This document shows, in pieces, positions 1 through 12,613 of a DNA stretch of 64,000 bases. This stretch comes from Cardinalis cardinalis (taxonomy: Eukaryota > Chordata > Aves > Passeriformes > Cardinalidae), in contig JACDOX010000030.1 of assembly GCA_014549065.1 (NCBI GenBank), forward strand, positions 6,733,141 to 6,797,140, given 5' to 3'. The stretch's first letter is position 1, and the number at the start of each line of letters is the position of its first letter. The position numbers were made by a program, and so were the translations under genes. The notes below the pieces were generated by a model. That model did no database searches and was not told the DNA's origin. It was given only the letters and a program-made list of their open reading frames with translations.

Positions 1-906
1 ACTGCGTGGAAATACAAGGGGTTCATGCCAGCCAGCAATATGTTTAACCTGTAAGGAAACAAAACAAAACCATTGCTAAATTAGAGATCTTCTAATAGCA
101 AGGCAGCTTTCAAATACTCTAAATTATGTCTTTTGCCCCATTTGCAGTCATTTAATGTCAGTGCTATTAACCTAATTACTGCAAACCGCTCTAAACTTTG
201 GTTTATTTGATTAAAGAGAATCCATTTTCCCAATTTTTCTATTATGTGGTTGTGTTTGGCAGCCTTTTTGACAGAGAAGGGAGAGTGCTGTGCCCTCCCA
301 GCAGAGTTTACTGCACTGAGACCACGCCTGTGCTTCCTTAGCAGCAAATCACCCTGGCCAGCATCCTGGCACTCGTCCGATTTCCCTGTTGGCACCTTCT
401 GTGGTTCTGCTGGCCANGTGGCAGCTTTACAACATGGCTAGTTATCTTCTGCTCCAGAATAGATTCTTTTGCCCAGGAACAGCCAAAACAAGGATTTGGT
501 AAGGTGCTGGAGCATCTGCTTAGCATAACAGGGGCATTTATTCCCATTTAACTTTCAAAACAGTGTCACACATTGAAGGTTAAGCCTTTATTTAACTGCT
601 TTACTGGCATAAAGAAGCTTGTCTAACAGTTCACATCATTTTTATAAGGACATTGATAGCAAAGATAAGTTAGCTAACATCACCCTAGACTCAGTGAGAC
701 AATTAGGGTTAATTATTTGTGTCGATCATAAAAAAAATAAAATGTAACAAGCTGTTATGACATTTGTTTGACAGCATGTATCAATACATTCTTCTGGTTA
801 CTGTGTTTTACAGCCAGCTTGCTTAACAGCTGCTGACAAGCCTTGCCTTACATACAGTTGAAGATAATTCTCTTAAATATTAAGAACATCTGTACATTTG
901 GACAAA

Positions 907-950
907 TACATATATTTATATATATACACAAATATACACACATACACATG
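907..950. repeat. AT/CA-rich microsatellite
   Basis: An impure run of TA and CA dinucleotides, with TATATATATACACA at its core. It is a simple repeat in TMTC1 intron 1 with no further signal. Confidence 0.75.
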
Positions 951-1264
951 GTGCCTATCTAGGGAAGACTCCATATATGAACAAGGAATCCGGAAAAATG
1001 TCTAACTAATGTTGAAGGGGTTTTTTTTCTAAACAAAAGACAAGATAACCAGTGAAAAGAAGATTCAATCTAAATATTTTACATGAAGTTGTAAATATGC
1101 TATAGGGTCAATAATCCTTCCTGTTGTTGCTAAAAGACTCCAGGTCTCCCATGACAAACATGACGTGACAGCAAGGCCACTGAGCTGTTGCTACTCTAAA
1201 AAAACACCTTAGGTGTTTCTGTGAGACAGAGGAGGTGTGAAGAGGTCTGTGAGAGCCAGACAAC

Positions 1265-1284
1265 TTTTTTTTTTTTTTTTTTTT
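1265..1284. repeat. T20 homopolymer
   Basis: Twenty consecutive T on the plus strand, A on the strand transcribed as TMTC1. It could be the tail of an old retroposed sequence on the minus strand, but nothing upstream of the tail is recognisable, so it is listed only as a homopolymer. Confidence 0.85.
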
Positions 1285-3191
1285 ATAAATAACTCTCTAC
1301 ATTTCTTATTCATAAGCAAGGAAGTGCTAGCTGTCCTGGGTTCAATTTTCCAGGCCAATCGAATTTTACCAGACCAAGAGTCTGACTTGTGCATTCCTGC
1401 TGTGCTCCCATTGGAGTGTTTGTGGAGGCAACAGATGAAACCCAGAGAGTTTGTGGAAAAGTGAGATTTTGGCATGACTTGACCTTTCCCTTTGAAGTAT
1501 GGGTTGATGTAGTTACATTTTGACAAGACATCAGTCTGTGTGATTTAAGAATACACAAAGAGTTTGGAGGTTTTTCTTTTTTTATCCCATTTCTCCTGCA
1601 AGCCACTTCAGGGCAGCAACATCCATCACTTTCCCTTATTTCTACCAGCACTGAATGACAAACCACAACAAATGGCAGTAACACACACCCAGCCAGAGCT
1701 TCAGCTGCAAACACAGTGCAGCAGCAGCAGGAGCCCCCAGGCCAGAACCTTGTTTTCAGCACAGGGCTGAGGGGAACAAGGGGCAGCACGGGGCCACTAA
1801 AGGAGCCATAGTTCAATCCAAGGCACCTGCAGATGTGCACAGTGACAGGGACCCTCTGCAGGAGACATTCTTTATACAAATGAATCATTTCTGGCTCTAT
1901 ATCAGCTGAAGCAGAGCCCACTGAGCCCCCTCAAATGCCAAAGTGTGATCTGGGAACCTGATTTCTGGAGAAAGCAGATGCAGGCAGGCGAGGACAAGTG
2001 CTCAGGTGATATGAACTCATGCACCAAAAGGGGAGAAATTCCCATTTAGCTGGCCAAGTTGTGAGAACCAATCACTTAACTGATGACATCTGGCAATACT
2101 CTTGAAAAATTTTCATCAGTCTCCATGGATCATATCTGATCACTTCCCATCCTGCAAAACAGGTCTGCTGGCAGGAGGGGCAGAACTTCATAGGTAAGGG
2201 ATCTTCCTACCCCCACCAGGTCCCCTATCCATAACGTGGGGTGAGTCCTTCACACCCCATCAAGTCAATGAGGCTTGTAAGCTGTGAGTTACCTGATGTA
2301 AATTAGTGAGAACAGCTCTGCAAAGGCATCAAGCCTGGCAGCTTGGCTGTTCCCCTACGTGTTCTTTAAATAAATAAAAAACAACAGAACAAAATACAAA
2401 CATAATACCATGCTGTTCAGGTAACTCTTCCACTAAACAGCAAAATCAGCCTGCAAGTGTGTTTTAAATACCATCTTTGGTGGTCCATGAACACTAAACA
2501 TGAGCGTGTGCAGGTGCTATATTCACACCAGCGCTTTTTGCTGCTAAAGCTCTTTGTCATAAGAAATTAGGCCACATGGCAATGAAGGAAACATTCTTTA
2601 GTCCCGAAACAATCCCAGCAGAACGATGTTGAAATGTTAGCAGTGGTTAAATTTATTGTATGTCAAAAATCTGGGTCTTCAAACAGCTCTAATCCAAGTC
2701 ACAAGAACGCTGCAAAGCTGCTCAGCTCGCACAGCCATGGGGGAAAAAAGGCAGCCTGCTATGGAATGCCAAATGTGCTCCACTGCAGGGGAACTGGGGA
2801 GCAACTTCTGGGCAAGGGAGCCAAGAAGGGGATGGGTAAATAAAAAATTACTTCTTCCCTCTTAATCCTTAATACCCTAACAGAGAGAGCCAGTCTTGTT
2901 TACTGGCAGCAGCATGCAGCAATTATACACAGCAGACTGTTCAGCAAACAAAGGAAGTGAAACAGAGATATGGATCTCAAAATTAAGGAAGAAGTGGTCT
3001 TTCTCCAACACAATGTTCATAAACAGAAGAGCAAGCAAAAACAGTACTATACTGGAAGAAGGTGGTGCTGTCCATGTATTTCCATACTTATACTGCCCCA
3101 AAAATGGGGAAAATCATATCATGCAGCCGTTTCTGTATGAAGATCATAACCTCTGCCTGAGCTACAGCACAACTTGTAAGACACAACTTAT

Positions 3192-3409
3192 AAAGAGATT
3201 CCACCCTGCACTGAAAGCGGGTATTACTTTGCATAAACTTTGCCACATTTAACACACAATTCGAACAGGAAAAGATCATCACAGGAAACTTAATCCATNC
3301 TTATGTATTAAATTAATTGATATAAATCTGCATGTGAGCCTTCCTTATAAAAACTGTGGGGGTTTTATGAGGTATGGGATGCTGTGAGACTTTCCATTAA
3401 GTGTTGCTT
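3192..3409 (+). repeat. Left arm of a 218-bp inverted repeat
   Basis: Read forward, this segment is nearly identical to the reverse complement of 4782-5000. By eye I count about five mismatches over roughly 218 bp, plus one N in each arm that is a called base in the other. Two of the mismatches are C/T or G/A transitions. The arms are separated by about 1.37 kb of unrelated sequence. I do not recognise the arm as a known transposon end and see no clear target-site duplication outside the arms. Alternatives are an inverted duplication, a long-terminal-inverted-repeat element or an assembly artefact. Confidence 0.85.
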
Positions 3410-4072
3410 CCACATCTTGTGGCCTTGGTAGAGCACACAGTGAGGAGAGGAGGTGCTCTGGGNTGTATGAACAGGCTGCTCCTCAAAACAGAGACGTGTT
3501 TGCAACCAGCATCCTCAAGGTCTGGGGCTGAACACAGCAACACTGCTAGGAATAAAGATCCTCTAAAGAGGAGATACAACCATATCAGACATGGAGGTCA
3601 TTCCTCAGAGGAGCCACCCACTAAACACTTGGAGAAGAGTTTTTACGGGTTTAGCATCGCTGCTGGAAGAGTCCCTGGAAGAAAGATTCTGCCAAACTTC
3701 CTGCAAAATGGCAAATGGCAGTTCAAATGCAAAGGCCCTCAGAAGACCCAGGGAAAGGAGAAGAAGAGCACCAAAGATACACCAAGGTGCAGTCTCTCAG
3801 TACTAGGTGACATTGACAGGTACCTTCTAACAGAGCTGACCACATCATCCCTGCCACCACCAGAACAAAAAACTGAGTACAGAAATCTCAGCATTGATCA
3901 CATGTCCCAGCAGGGCAGACAGGCTGCACTGAAACACTTATTCAAGCCAAGACTCAGCACTGTTTTTGTGGTTTTTGTGCCCAAGTGTTGCAGCAAGTGT
4001 GGCTCAGCATGTCACACCCAGGGCAGAGCACTGCCCAGAATACACAGCCATGCAGCAGGCACACCAAAATAA
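3401..4072 (+). other. Unrecognised 223-codon open frame between inverted-repeat arms
   Basis: The frame starts with ATG at the inner edge of the left inverted-repeat arm, runs 223 codons and stops in the spacer; one codon contains an N. The deduced protein is rich in Lys, Arg and Ser with a Cys cluster near the end (CCSKCGSAC), but I see no domain, signal peptide or membrane helix. It lies in TMTC1 intron 1 on the strand opposite to TMTC1. Most likely it is fortuitous; it is listed because of its position inside the repeat. I assign no function. Confidence 0.15.
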
Positions 4073-4781
4073 GAAATCCCTTGGATTTATTAAGGTTGAT
4101 GAATGTTTTCCAGGAACCATGGAACAGTATAGCTTGCTTTGCCACGTGCAGCAGTTTTTCTACCATTCCTCCACCATCCACTCTCAGGAAAGGAATTGCA
4201 CAGCTCCACTCTCAAAAAGAGAGGCTTCCACAGGCAGCAGCCTTCTGTTGAAGGCTCACTGAATAGAAGCTGTACAACAGCTCTCCAGAAGAAAGCAAAT
4301 TATTCTCATAACCTCCATCAGTACCATCAGATGTCCTGCAGAGAAGCTGTCAGGGACACATCAATTCTGGGTAAGCAATTCCCCACAGAGAGGGCCTGGA
4401 AATGGAGTGGGACTCTGTGACTTCACCCTCACAGACTCAGAGGGGTCTATGCTGCAAGAGCACAGGCTCACAGACAAATTCCACATATACACACAGTTAT
4501 GGTATATAATCACCAGCACCCCCACCCCAGCTCTAATATAGTGCTTTGCTTTTCATTCACTTGTATACATGAAGATTCATTCAATCTTTTTTAAGGTCTC
4601 TTATGATTTAAGAATATTGTATACCATAATTGGAGAGTTTCTCTTTTTATAGACTTTGTTATTATCCCTGGGCAGCTCTTGCTTAGTTTAATCTGTTTTA
4701 TTATTTTCAGAAGACTAACAATGAAACACAACACGTTATGAAACAGAAATGCAAAGGATAATAATGGTAATTTGTTATAGC

Positions 4782-5000
4782 AAGTAACACTTANTGGAAA
4801 GTCTCACAGCATCCCATACCTCATAAAACCCCCACAGTTTTTATAAGGAAGGCTCACATGCAGATTTATATCAATTAATTTAATACATAAGGATGGATTA
4901 AGTTTCCTGTGATGATCTTTTCCTGTTCGAATTGTGTGTTAAATATGGCAAAGTTTATGCAAAGTAATACCTGCTTTCAGTGCATGGTGGAATCTCCTTG
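4782..5000 (-). repeat. Right arm of a 218-bp inverted repeat
   Basis: This is the reverse-complement partner of 3192-3409. A short shared open-frame fragment is encoded on opposite strands in the two arms (residues KAGITLHKLCHI followed by a stop), which shows the duplication at protein level, although neither frame looks like a gene. In single-stranded form the two arms could pair into a long stem with a 1.37-kb loop in the TMTC1 primary transcript. Confidence 0.85.
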
Positions 5001-5620
5001 TAAACTCCACAGATGCATGGACTTCTTGCCAGGAAAATGAGCATTTGCACTCCAAAAGAGGTGCAGCTGCATCTGTGGCAATAATGGCTAAGGCTCTATG
5101 TGGAAACAGCTCAAAGATTAATGAAAAACCTGTAGCAGTGAACAGAATAAGCCCCTTTGCACTGGTGTTCCTGCAATGGTCAGCTTCCACCGGGAAGTGC
5201 AAGAGCACTNGGTGCTGATTTGCGCTGATAATCTTCCCACAGTACAGTACAATGCCTGAGAATTAAATGGACAATAAGGCTTAAATGGTTTGGTCCTTGG
5301 TTTGCAGTAATGGCAATGGGTGACAAGACAGAGGCTGCACCAATTCCCACCTCCAGCCACTGCCTCAGAGCACAGGAGTCATCACTCACAGAGCAGAGTT
5401 AAGTGCAGGCATTCAGAGCAGCTTGTTGCCTTCCAGCAGGGATAGGGAAAGGAAAAAGAAATCACAATTAGACTGGGAAGAAGCAGCACTTGAAGGTGGC
5501 AAATGTGCCAGGGCAGAATTTTCTGGTAAAACCACAGCAAGTGTGGTTTGATGATCATTCCTGTGTTGCAAACAACAAGAATACCCACTCACACAGCTCT
5601 AGGTTTGCCCCCACAAGGGG

Positions 5621-5712
5621 CCTTGGTAAACTAAGTAGAAGAAAAGAAATTCAGAAGAAAGCAAATCATTCTTATGATGGACCTTGGTAAACTAAGAGAA
5701 GAAAAAAATCCA
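5621..5712. repeat. Local direct duplication, 61-bp period
   Basis: The segment beginning CCTTGGTAAACTAAG at 5621 recurs at 5682 with a 2-base deletion and a few substitutions over about 34 bp. It looks like a small tandem duplication in the intron. A related stretch near 4284-4314 shares the GAAGAAAGCAAAT core. No function is inferred. Confidence 0.65.
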
Positions 5713-7667
5713 GATGATGGCAAGCAACAAAATTACAAACCAGGTGTCATTTTATCTAGTGAACAAAATGCAGTTTGTCTTAAAAAATATTCTTAAGTAG
5801 CACCTCAGCAAGAAATGAGGAAATGAACATCTCATGAACCTCTTCAGCAGCCATCCATCAGTGTGAAGAGAAGAAGGGATGAGACATGATCAAAACCAAG
5901 CTAAGACAGTCACTCATCAGGAAGAGAAAGCAATAGAAACCAAAATCAAGTATAAAGTTATTAGTCCTAAAGACAGTATTTCAAACTGGACATAACAGTT
6001 CTTCACCAAATATGAAGTAAGTTTGAAATAAGCTGAAGACCATGAAGGAAATGCCATTCTAACTTACAAAGAAGCAAAGAAAAAAGGTAAAAAAAAAGGT
6101 ATAGTGAGTGAAAAGAGAACATTCTTTTTTTCTTTTCCCTTTCTTTCTTTAAGACTGTGAGACAATAAAGAGAAAGCCCACGAAAGCAGTCAGAAACAGT
6201 GAGGAAATGCAGAGAAATGCCTTTAGGTAACCAGCAGCAGGCAGAGTACTCTATTTTCATGGACTCTAAAGAGTATTGACAAGGATGCTCCTGTGGGCAA
6301 GAAGGCTGGTCGAAAGCTGAGACTTTTAGGTAAAAGATGGGCAAAGAAAATTAATGGTGACACTGGAGCAAGAGGAACAGAATGCCCAATGAGAGAAAAT
6401 CTCCAGGAATCGGTCGGCGTTAAATAGAGACAAGACACCACTGAAGCAAGCAGCAAAGATAAGCATGGCTGCATCCACCTCAGCCAAGTCATTCAGGAGA
6501 ATTAGAGAGCTCCTTCTCTCATAGAAGGCTTTAAATTCAAGAGACGGGCAAATTTCATTCAGGGCTGACAAAACACGAAGGCAGACTCCTGCATGCTTCA
6601 TGCACACCTCTGCAAGCAGCACGACAGCACAGACCCCAGCCAGGTCTGTAGCCCCATCCCTGGGCAGGGAGCCTCCCCTCACCCTCCACAGGAGTCCTGT
6701 GCTCCTTCCAGGGAGTGCAAGCAGCCCCAGAGAAACCCAAACTTACAACCACAAATATCAGACACCTGCTACAAAAATGACATTTGTGAGGGAGACCTTT
6801 TGTGCACCTGAAACTGGGGGGGAAAACCCAAGCTTTGGGGCACCAAGCTTTGGAAGACACCTAAAACCACTGCAAGGCATTCTGCTCTGGGTCAAAAGAA
6901 ATGCTTATGTGCTTAGAGATGTGTCTGTATATTCCAGCTATAACACAACCAGTTTTACAAAAGTATCTGCTTTTCTTCACCAAGCCCACCTCATCCAGTG
7001 TGGCTACACCAGCACTACATCAATTTCTTGGCAGGTATCACAGCAGCAGTGTGGAGAGTAACTGCCACAGCATGAGTAGAAATAGTAGACTAAGCTGTAC
7101 AAGAGAAATACTGACACAATCTTAAACATTGTGATGTTCAGAGTGAAGAAAATACTTGTGCACTGTGTATTTAACCTGACACATTATAGCTCCACTATAT
7201 TACCCTGCACTGTCAAGCTGTAATACAGCATTAAATCAATAACAAAGAAAATGTAAGGTCTTTTTTCCTTCCCCAGGTTGTTTTGGTTCTCTTAAGCTCC
7301 CTGTCCTTGAAACTTATGCCACTGATACAGCTGAAAAAACAGAAGGATCAGCTGTAAACAACCAGATAGATCAGAAGGCTGACAGTGAGTTATAGAATCA
7401 GTTCTCTCTTCAGCTATGTATTTACCTCTAACCCAAGCTCACATTCACTTAAGGCTTTGATCCAAAGCCACTGGAGCCTCACATGAGGCTGTCAATGCCA
7501 ACCCAGAATACTGAGCTGCTGCTGAGGGGCCCTATTTACTTCCCAGGCAGGTACACACCCAGGCCATCACTGGCTAGCAGCCTTGGTGGGCAGACCTGGA
7601 AGGTTACCCATTCTGCAGTCAGCACCTGCAGAGTACAGCCCAGACTTTTTAATTTATCTTTTTCCTC

Positions 7668-7682
7668 TTTTTTTTTTTTTTT
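7668..7682. repeat. T15 homopolymer
   Basis: Fifteen consecutive T within a pyrimidine-rich stretch of TMTC1 intron 1. Nothing else is visible. Confidence 0.8.
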
Positions 7683-10600
7683 CCCAGCTAGAGTACTAGT
7701 AGGATGGCTCTCTGCACAAACTGTGTCTTTTCTTGTCTTTTCAAATTCCCTTTTGCAGCTTACTCCCCATCCAGCTCCTCTCCTCCAAGGGGTGGAGTGG
7801 ACACTGACACCCTCCCCAGAGAGCCAGGCACACTCCCAGTGAACACCACTCCCACCTCCTTTGGGGAAGGCCAGGTATCTGCTGTGCTTCCCTGCCATGC
7901 CATCCTCCCAAGCCTTTGTCACAGCCACGTGTCCTAGATGTGTCACCATCTTTTTCTTCTGTCCCTGGTGAGCTGTTCCTTGAGACATCCCTCACCAGCA
8001 TCTGCCTTGGCACCACCAACGAGCCTGAGCACACAGGGCCTTCACTTCTCAGCCACCTGCAAACCAGGAGGCTCTATCTGATTAAATGGCTTTACATCTT
8101 GCCATACAGGGGAATTTGAAAAGCTTTATTCTCACCATTTTCTATCACTGTGTACCTTCACTGTGCTGCTGACTACACCAAATCTTCATCACCTGTGTTT
8201 CTGGGTTGGAGAATCTATCTAAATGGGGATTTGGCAGACAGAAAGAGGAAGGGAGACAGCATTGAGGATTGCACCTTCTGCTTCAGCAGCTGAGAAACAT
8301 TTCTGCAAAACCACTGGAAACAAGGAGTAACTGAAGTGCTACTGAGGGAATAAATGATTCAGTGAACTTCTGTTAGTGGAGGCAAGGTGTAAGACAGAAA
8401 GCACCCAGTTTAAATATAAATCCTGACTGAATTACAGAACTGGCAGTTCTCTTTTTCCCCCTTTCTTTTTCTACCTTTCATCTCAACATTTTATAGGGAA
8501 GACACCAAACGATAGTATGTTTTGAGTCCAAGAAGTTGCCTTCTTTAGAAAGAAGATTGAATCACTTCTTAGAGAAGAAAACAGCTGCAGGTAAGTAAGT
8601 CAAAGTGATAGCAGCTGGAGAAGAGAGCATGAAGTAAGTTTTTCTGAAGGACTAAGCAAAACCACTGCCTACCATCTCAGCTCATGTGCAGATGAGGAGC
8701 TGTGCTAGACCTGTCACCTAACAGTTAACCATGTGTAATAGGAATGCTCCTGAACCAACTCATTCAGCATTCCTTTATTTTATGGAAGTCAAGAGAAAAG
8801 GCAAGAGAAGTTCAAAGACACAAAACAGACATTATTTAATTCAACAGTCCATATGGAGGCTTTTTTCCCCTTCTGATGTTAACCCACACAAAACAGTGCA
8901 GCAATTCTGTGAATAGTTTAAGTTTTGCCTAATGGTTCCAGTGGGCCACTCTTTTTTTTCCTCTGATCATTCATACTGTCAGATCCAGTGTGAATAATGT
9001 CAAATACTTGAGCTCTTTTCACTGTTTGGCTCCAGAGCATTAGTCTAGAGGAATGAGGACTGTCACTTATGATTTCCAATTCATCAGGGACACTGAACTA
9101 CTGCTACACAATTTCAGCAATGTCTGCTTCAGATTTTTCTGACAGATGGGTGATAAATTTTTTTAATTGAGATCATTTCAGGAATATGTAGCTTATACGT
9201 AGGATATGTTCAGCCTAATGAGAAGCCCACAGGGCATTTTGGGTCCTGCCTCTTACTTCCACAGCCACAAAAGGCAGAAAAGAGACAAAGTTTCAGTAGA
9301 TTGATGAATCTGTAGATATAAATTTCAGCCCACCCTTCACATCTGTTCTGTACAGCAGTTTGGAGATCTCCCAGATTCTTTAATCTTAATACAGCAAGAT
9401 GCAAAACAAGCCTTTAGAGATGAAAGTTTCATGCAAGAGAAGTAGAGCCACTAGGCTGATATAAAGATTCATGCTGCTATTGGAATGCCTTGGATTTGAC
9501 CAAATTAGCACAACAACAAGATAAATTAAATAAAATAAGCAAATCTACAAACAATAAAAATACGAGAATACTTTGGTCCTCTCTTCCCTCCTTCCTGCAA
9601 GCACCACACAATTTTCTCGAGTATCTTAAGTGGGTGGAGTAAATTCTAACAAAAGTATTAGGTAACAGAATGGAAATGAATGTTGCTATCAGTTTCTGCT
9701 GAGCTTTTTACAAGAATCAGGGTAAATCCTTTTTTTCCTTCTGCAGGAAGACGGAGAGCAAGCAGCAACCTCCTGCTGGGCAAGGCAGGGGCGGATGCCT
9801 CGGGCAGGCAGAGCACGGCTCAGCCACAGGTTCAGCGCCGCTTGGCAAAAGCTGCCCCAGGCTCCTTTGGAAGCGCTGGGTTTCACTGAGGATTCACTCC
9901 ACCCCGTTCTCAACATCCTCCTCTGACACCCTACTGGTACAAATGAAATGGGAAGAATGTAGAAACTGGAAGGCTGGAAGGATAATTGGAACACAGTGGA
10001 TATAATCTCCCTCTGCAGCCAGGGAAGATAAACGATTCCTTCCCTATTCCAAATGCAATGCCAAGTGGTGAACAAATGACTCTGCCTTTGACCCAATGTC
10101 TTGGCTGTATGGTTATTATAAGCATCGAGGATTAAATCTTGTTCACAAAATTAGTGTCATTTNCCCTCCAGAAAGGACTAGGCAGAGACAGCACTTCATC
10201 CTTTTTTGACACACCCCCCTTTAAACAGCAAAGGCAAAACCAGTTCAAGTACATACAAATGGGAACTAGAACATTTAGTTTCCATTTCATTATTAAACTT
10301 TAAGTTCCTTTTGCTCATTAGCATCACAATCTCAATCCTGCAACCTGATCTAGGAGGCCAAGTCCAGCACTCCAGCGCTAATGCGTGCAACGAGGTCAGT
10401 GGTGATACAAACACGTTCACTCTTCCCTCCAATTACCCCCAGGTGTGTTGCTGGAGGAATGGATTAATTACATAGATCTCCAAACTACAAGAGTGTGGTT
10501 GGACACACGATGGAGAGAGAAGGGTCTGTGTGCACACAAAGCCAGCTCTGCCGGCAACTACCTACTCCCACCTCACTCTTAACAAAATGCGCTGAGACGC

Positions 10601-11953
10601 CCTTCAAGAAGGTACCAAACCTGTTCCAAAAAATCCAGCTTACAAGGGTCTGTGCTATTCAGCTTTCCTTCATGAGGAGCATGCCAGCCCATGCCCAGAC
10701 AGCCAATACTGATGGCTCTTGGCTCCAAGTCCACCTTTACAACCAAAGAGCATCAAGTGCTCTGCAGGAGTGCCAAAGGGACATTCCATTTCCCAAAACT
10801 GCTCCCGCTTCACAGAAACACTCAATTTCCACATATTCACGAAATTCTATTTATATATCCGGTGTGCTAATGAGTTACTCAATCAGCAGAGTGAACCAGG
10901 AACCGGTAACACATCCCCCTGGCAGAGTTGCCAATGCCCATACCCTTTATTCCCAACACCTGCTGTAGTTTGTAATGAGCATCCACCGATCACCCAGCAC
11001 TAGACGTCACTCAGCCACACCGCCAGCTCTTCAGCACAGCTCTCTGCAAACACATGCATCATTTCTAAATGCTAAAATGTGCTAAATATTCATCACCGTT
11101 AATGTTCCATCAGAATAAATTAGAGAACAAGCTAATGGAAAGAATGACAAACTGTATGGATTGTAACTGAGCTGATTTGCCACAAATTCTTCTCCTGGGG
11201 GAGAGAGGCCAGCGAAGGTTTTCTTTCTAGGATTAGCGAAGGTAGCTGTCACTTTACTGCTGCTCGACTTCCCTTTATTCCTGTAAAACCGAAACTCCTC
11301 CTCAACAACTTTGCCCGGTACAGGGAGAAGGAACATCTGAAGCAGGGAGGCTGCAACTCCGCGACTGACAAGCGAGGCTGGCAGCTGCCAGGAGGGATGC
11401 GCGGTACCCGCGGGGCTGACCCCTCCACTTAGCGCTAAGAATAAAGGCAGAGATAACTACGGGTCTGCTTCAAAACACAACGCGGGAAGTTTCTGGCACG
11501 ATCACTCAACTGCGGAGAAAAGGTACTCGAGATAAAGCACAGGAGGAACTCACGAGGAATTCATGTGAGCACCTTCCCCAGCCAAAAGCGCTTTCTGAAA
11601 CGCTCCGTTTTCCCTTTTATCCCTCCCGCAGCCCGGGGAAGAGGCGCCACCTGCTCCCAAGCGGCGGGCAAAGAGAGACACTTGCCGGGAGAGCGGCAGA
11701 CTCCTCCGGAGCGTCTCCTCATCGCTCCCCTCTCCGGCAAACTTGCCCCGGGCCGGGCCGCGGGACCGCCCCGGCGGCGGAGCCCCCGTCCCGCAGCGCT
11801 CCGGGCAGAAATGCTGAATCACGAAGCCGAGGGCGCGGGACCGGGGGGCTCTCCCTGACCCCGACCCGGGGCCGGCCGCCCCCGTCCGCCCGGGCACGAG
11901 CCGGGAGAGGCTCTGGGCGGAGAGGAGCCCCCCGCCCGCCGGCCGACACTCAC

Positions 11954-12261
11954 TTGAAGGTGAGGACGCAGAGGGGCCGGTAGGACTTGTGGCTGGTGTT
12001 CTCGGCCATGCGCTTGCCCCAGAAGTCGTTGGCGAAGGCGGCGGACACGGGGGCGGCCGCCCGCACGTCGGGGTTGTTCACGATGGCCCAGACGTCGTCG
12101 TGCACGAACTCGCCCCGCAGGGAGTTGCCGTAGCAGAGGGCGCACAGCCCCGCCAGCACCGCCGCCGCCGCCGCCCCGCCGCGCCGCCCGCCCGCCGACG
12201 GGCAGGGGTCCGGCGCGGCTCGGTCCCGGCTGCGGGAGCCCCGCGCCGAGCCCGTCACCAT
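11954..12261 (-). CDS. TMTC1: TMTC1 coding exon 1 (N-terminus, partial gene)
   Basis: The product is protein O-mannosyltransferase TMTC1, a multi-pass ER-membrane enzyme of the TMTC1-4 group that adds O-mannose to cadherin domains; the complete protein ends in TPR repeats, which are not in this window. The exon encodes 102 residues plus two bases of a split Lys codon. Residues about 28-45 form an Ala/Leu-rich first membrane segment. The first luminal loop starts at EFVHDDVWAIVNNPDV, whose Asp pair (residues 55-56) matches the acidic motif of GT-C transferases, and continues with NDFWGKRMAENTSHKSYRP. The start ATG at 12259-12261 sits in a good Kozak context (GCGCCATGG) and gives the N-terminal length usual for the family. 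The donor reads TTCAA|GTGAGTG. The frame stays open about 198 codons upstream, but that Ala/Arg/Gly-rich extension looks like CpG-island noise. TMTC1 also fits the IPO8 synteny. Confidence 0.96.
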
Positions 12262-12430
12262 GGCGCGGGGCTCTGCCCCGGCTGCCCCGGCTCCGCCGCC
12301 GCCGCGGCGCGGGGAGGCAGCGGCGCCCGCATGGTGCGGGGCGGGCAGCGGGACCGCCGCCGGCCACTCGCGCTCTGCCGAGGCGCAGCCCGCCCGGCTG
12401 CAAATAAACAGCGGCCGCCTCCCCGCGCCA

Positions 12431-12472
12431 TCCCTTCTCCTCCTCTTCCTCCTCCTCCTCCTCCCCCCCCCC
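12431..12472 (-). repeat. 42-nt polypurine/polypyrimidine tract upstream of TMTC1
   Basis: The plus strand is pure pyrimidine for 42 nt, made of CTC/CTT triplets followed by a run of ten C; the TMTC1 sense strand is therefore pure purine. It lies about 170 bp upstream of the start codon, in the promoter or 5' UTR. Such tracts can form triplex DNA and are prone to slippage. A regulatory role is inference. Confidence 0.8.
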
Positions 12473-12560
12473 GCGCCCCCTCCCGCACGCATGCTCCTTG
12501 CCGCGCTGTCACACCGCCGCCACCTCCTCAGCCCGTCGGCGCCGTGCGCTCTGGTGCGCT

Positions 12561-12613
12561 CTGCCCGCGGTGCCCCCTGCCCGCGGTGCCCCTGCCCGCG
12601 GGGCGCTCTCTGC
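12561..12613. repeat. Short GC-rich tandem repeat, about four copies
   Basis: A unit of 15-18 bp beginning CTGCCCGCGG is repeated about four times in a row: two nearly identical copies, one with a variant tail and one partial. It is a minisatellite-like array inside the TMTC1 CpG island, about 300 bp upstream of the start codon. Confidence 0.75.

Larger units (their letters stand above)
1..11953 (-). other. TMTC1: TMTC1 intron 1 (partial)
   Basis: This stretch lies immediately downstream of the TMTC1 exon-1 splice donor on the minus strand. I find nothing resembling the next TMTC1 exon, which should encode a membrane-helix region after the split Lys codon, so the whole segment is read as the 5' part of intron 1; the acceptor is outside the window. 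It holds an inverted-repeat structure (3192-5000), a 61-bp-period duplication (5621-5712), an AT/CA microsatellite (907-950), T runs at 1265-1284 and 7668-7682, and a 29-nt pure pyrimidine tract (6122-6150). Several open frames of 100 to 223 codons occur but none resembles a family I know. No TMTC1 splice sites other than the donor are supported. Confidence 0.8.

Noticed and set aside
1330..1365. tRNA-like B-box GGTTCAA
   Set aside because: No matching A-box or cloverleaf arms around it; likewise for other GGTTCA occurrences such as near 50990.
1310..1921. 203-codon minus-strand open frame in TMTC1 intron 1
   Set aside because: No domain, low-complexity Cys patches from CAG-type triplets, and no splice context linking it to TMTC1 exon 1.
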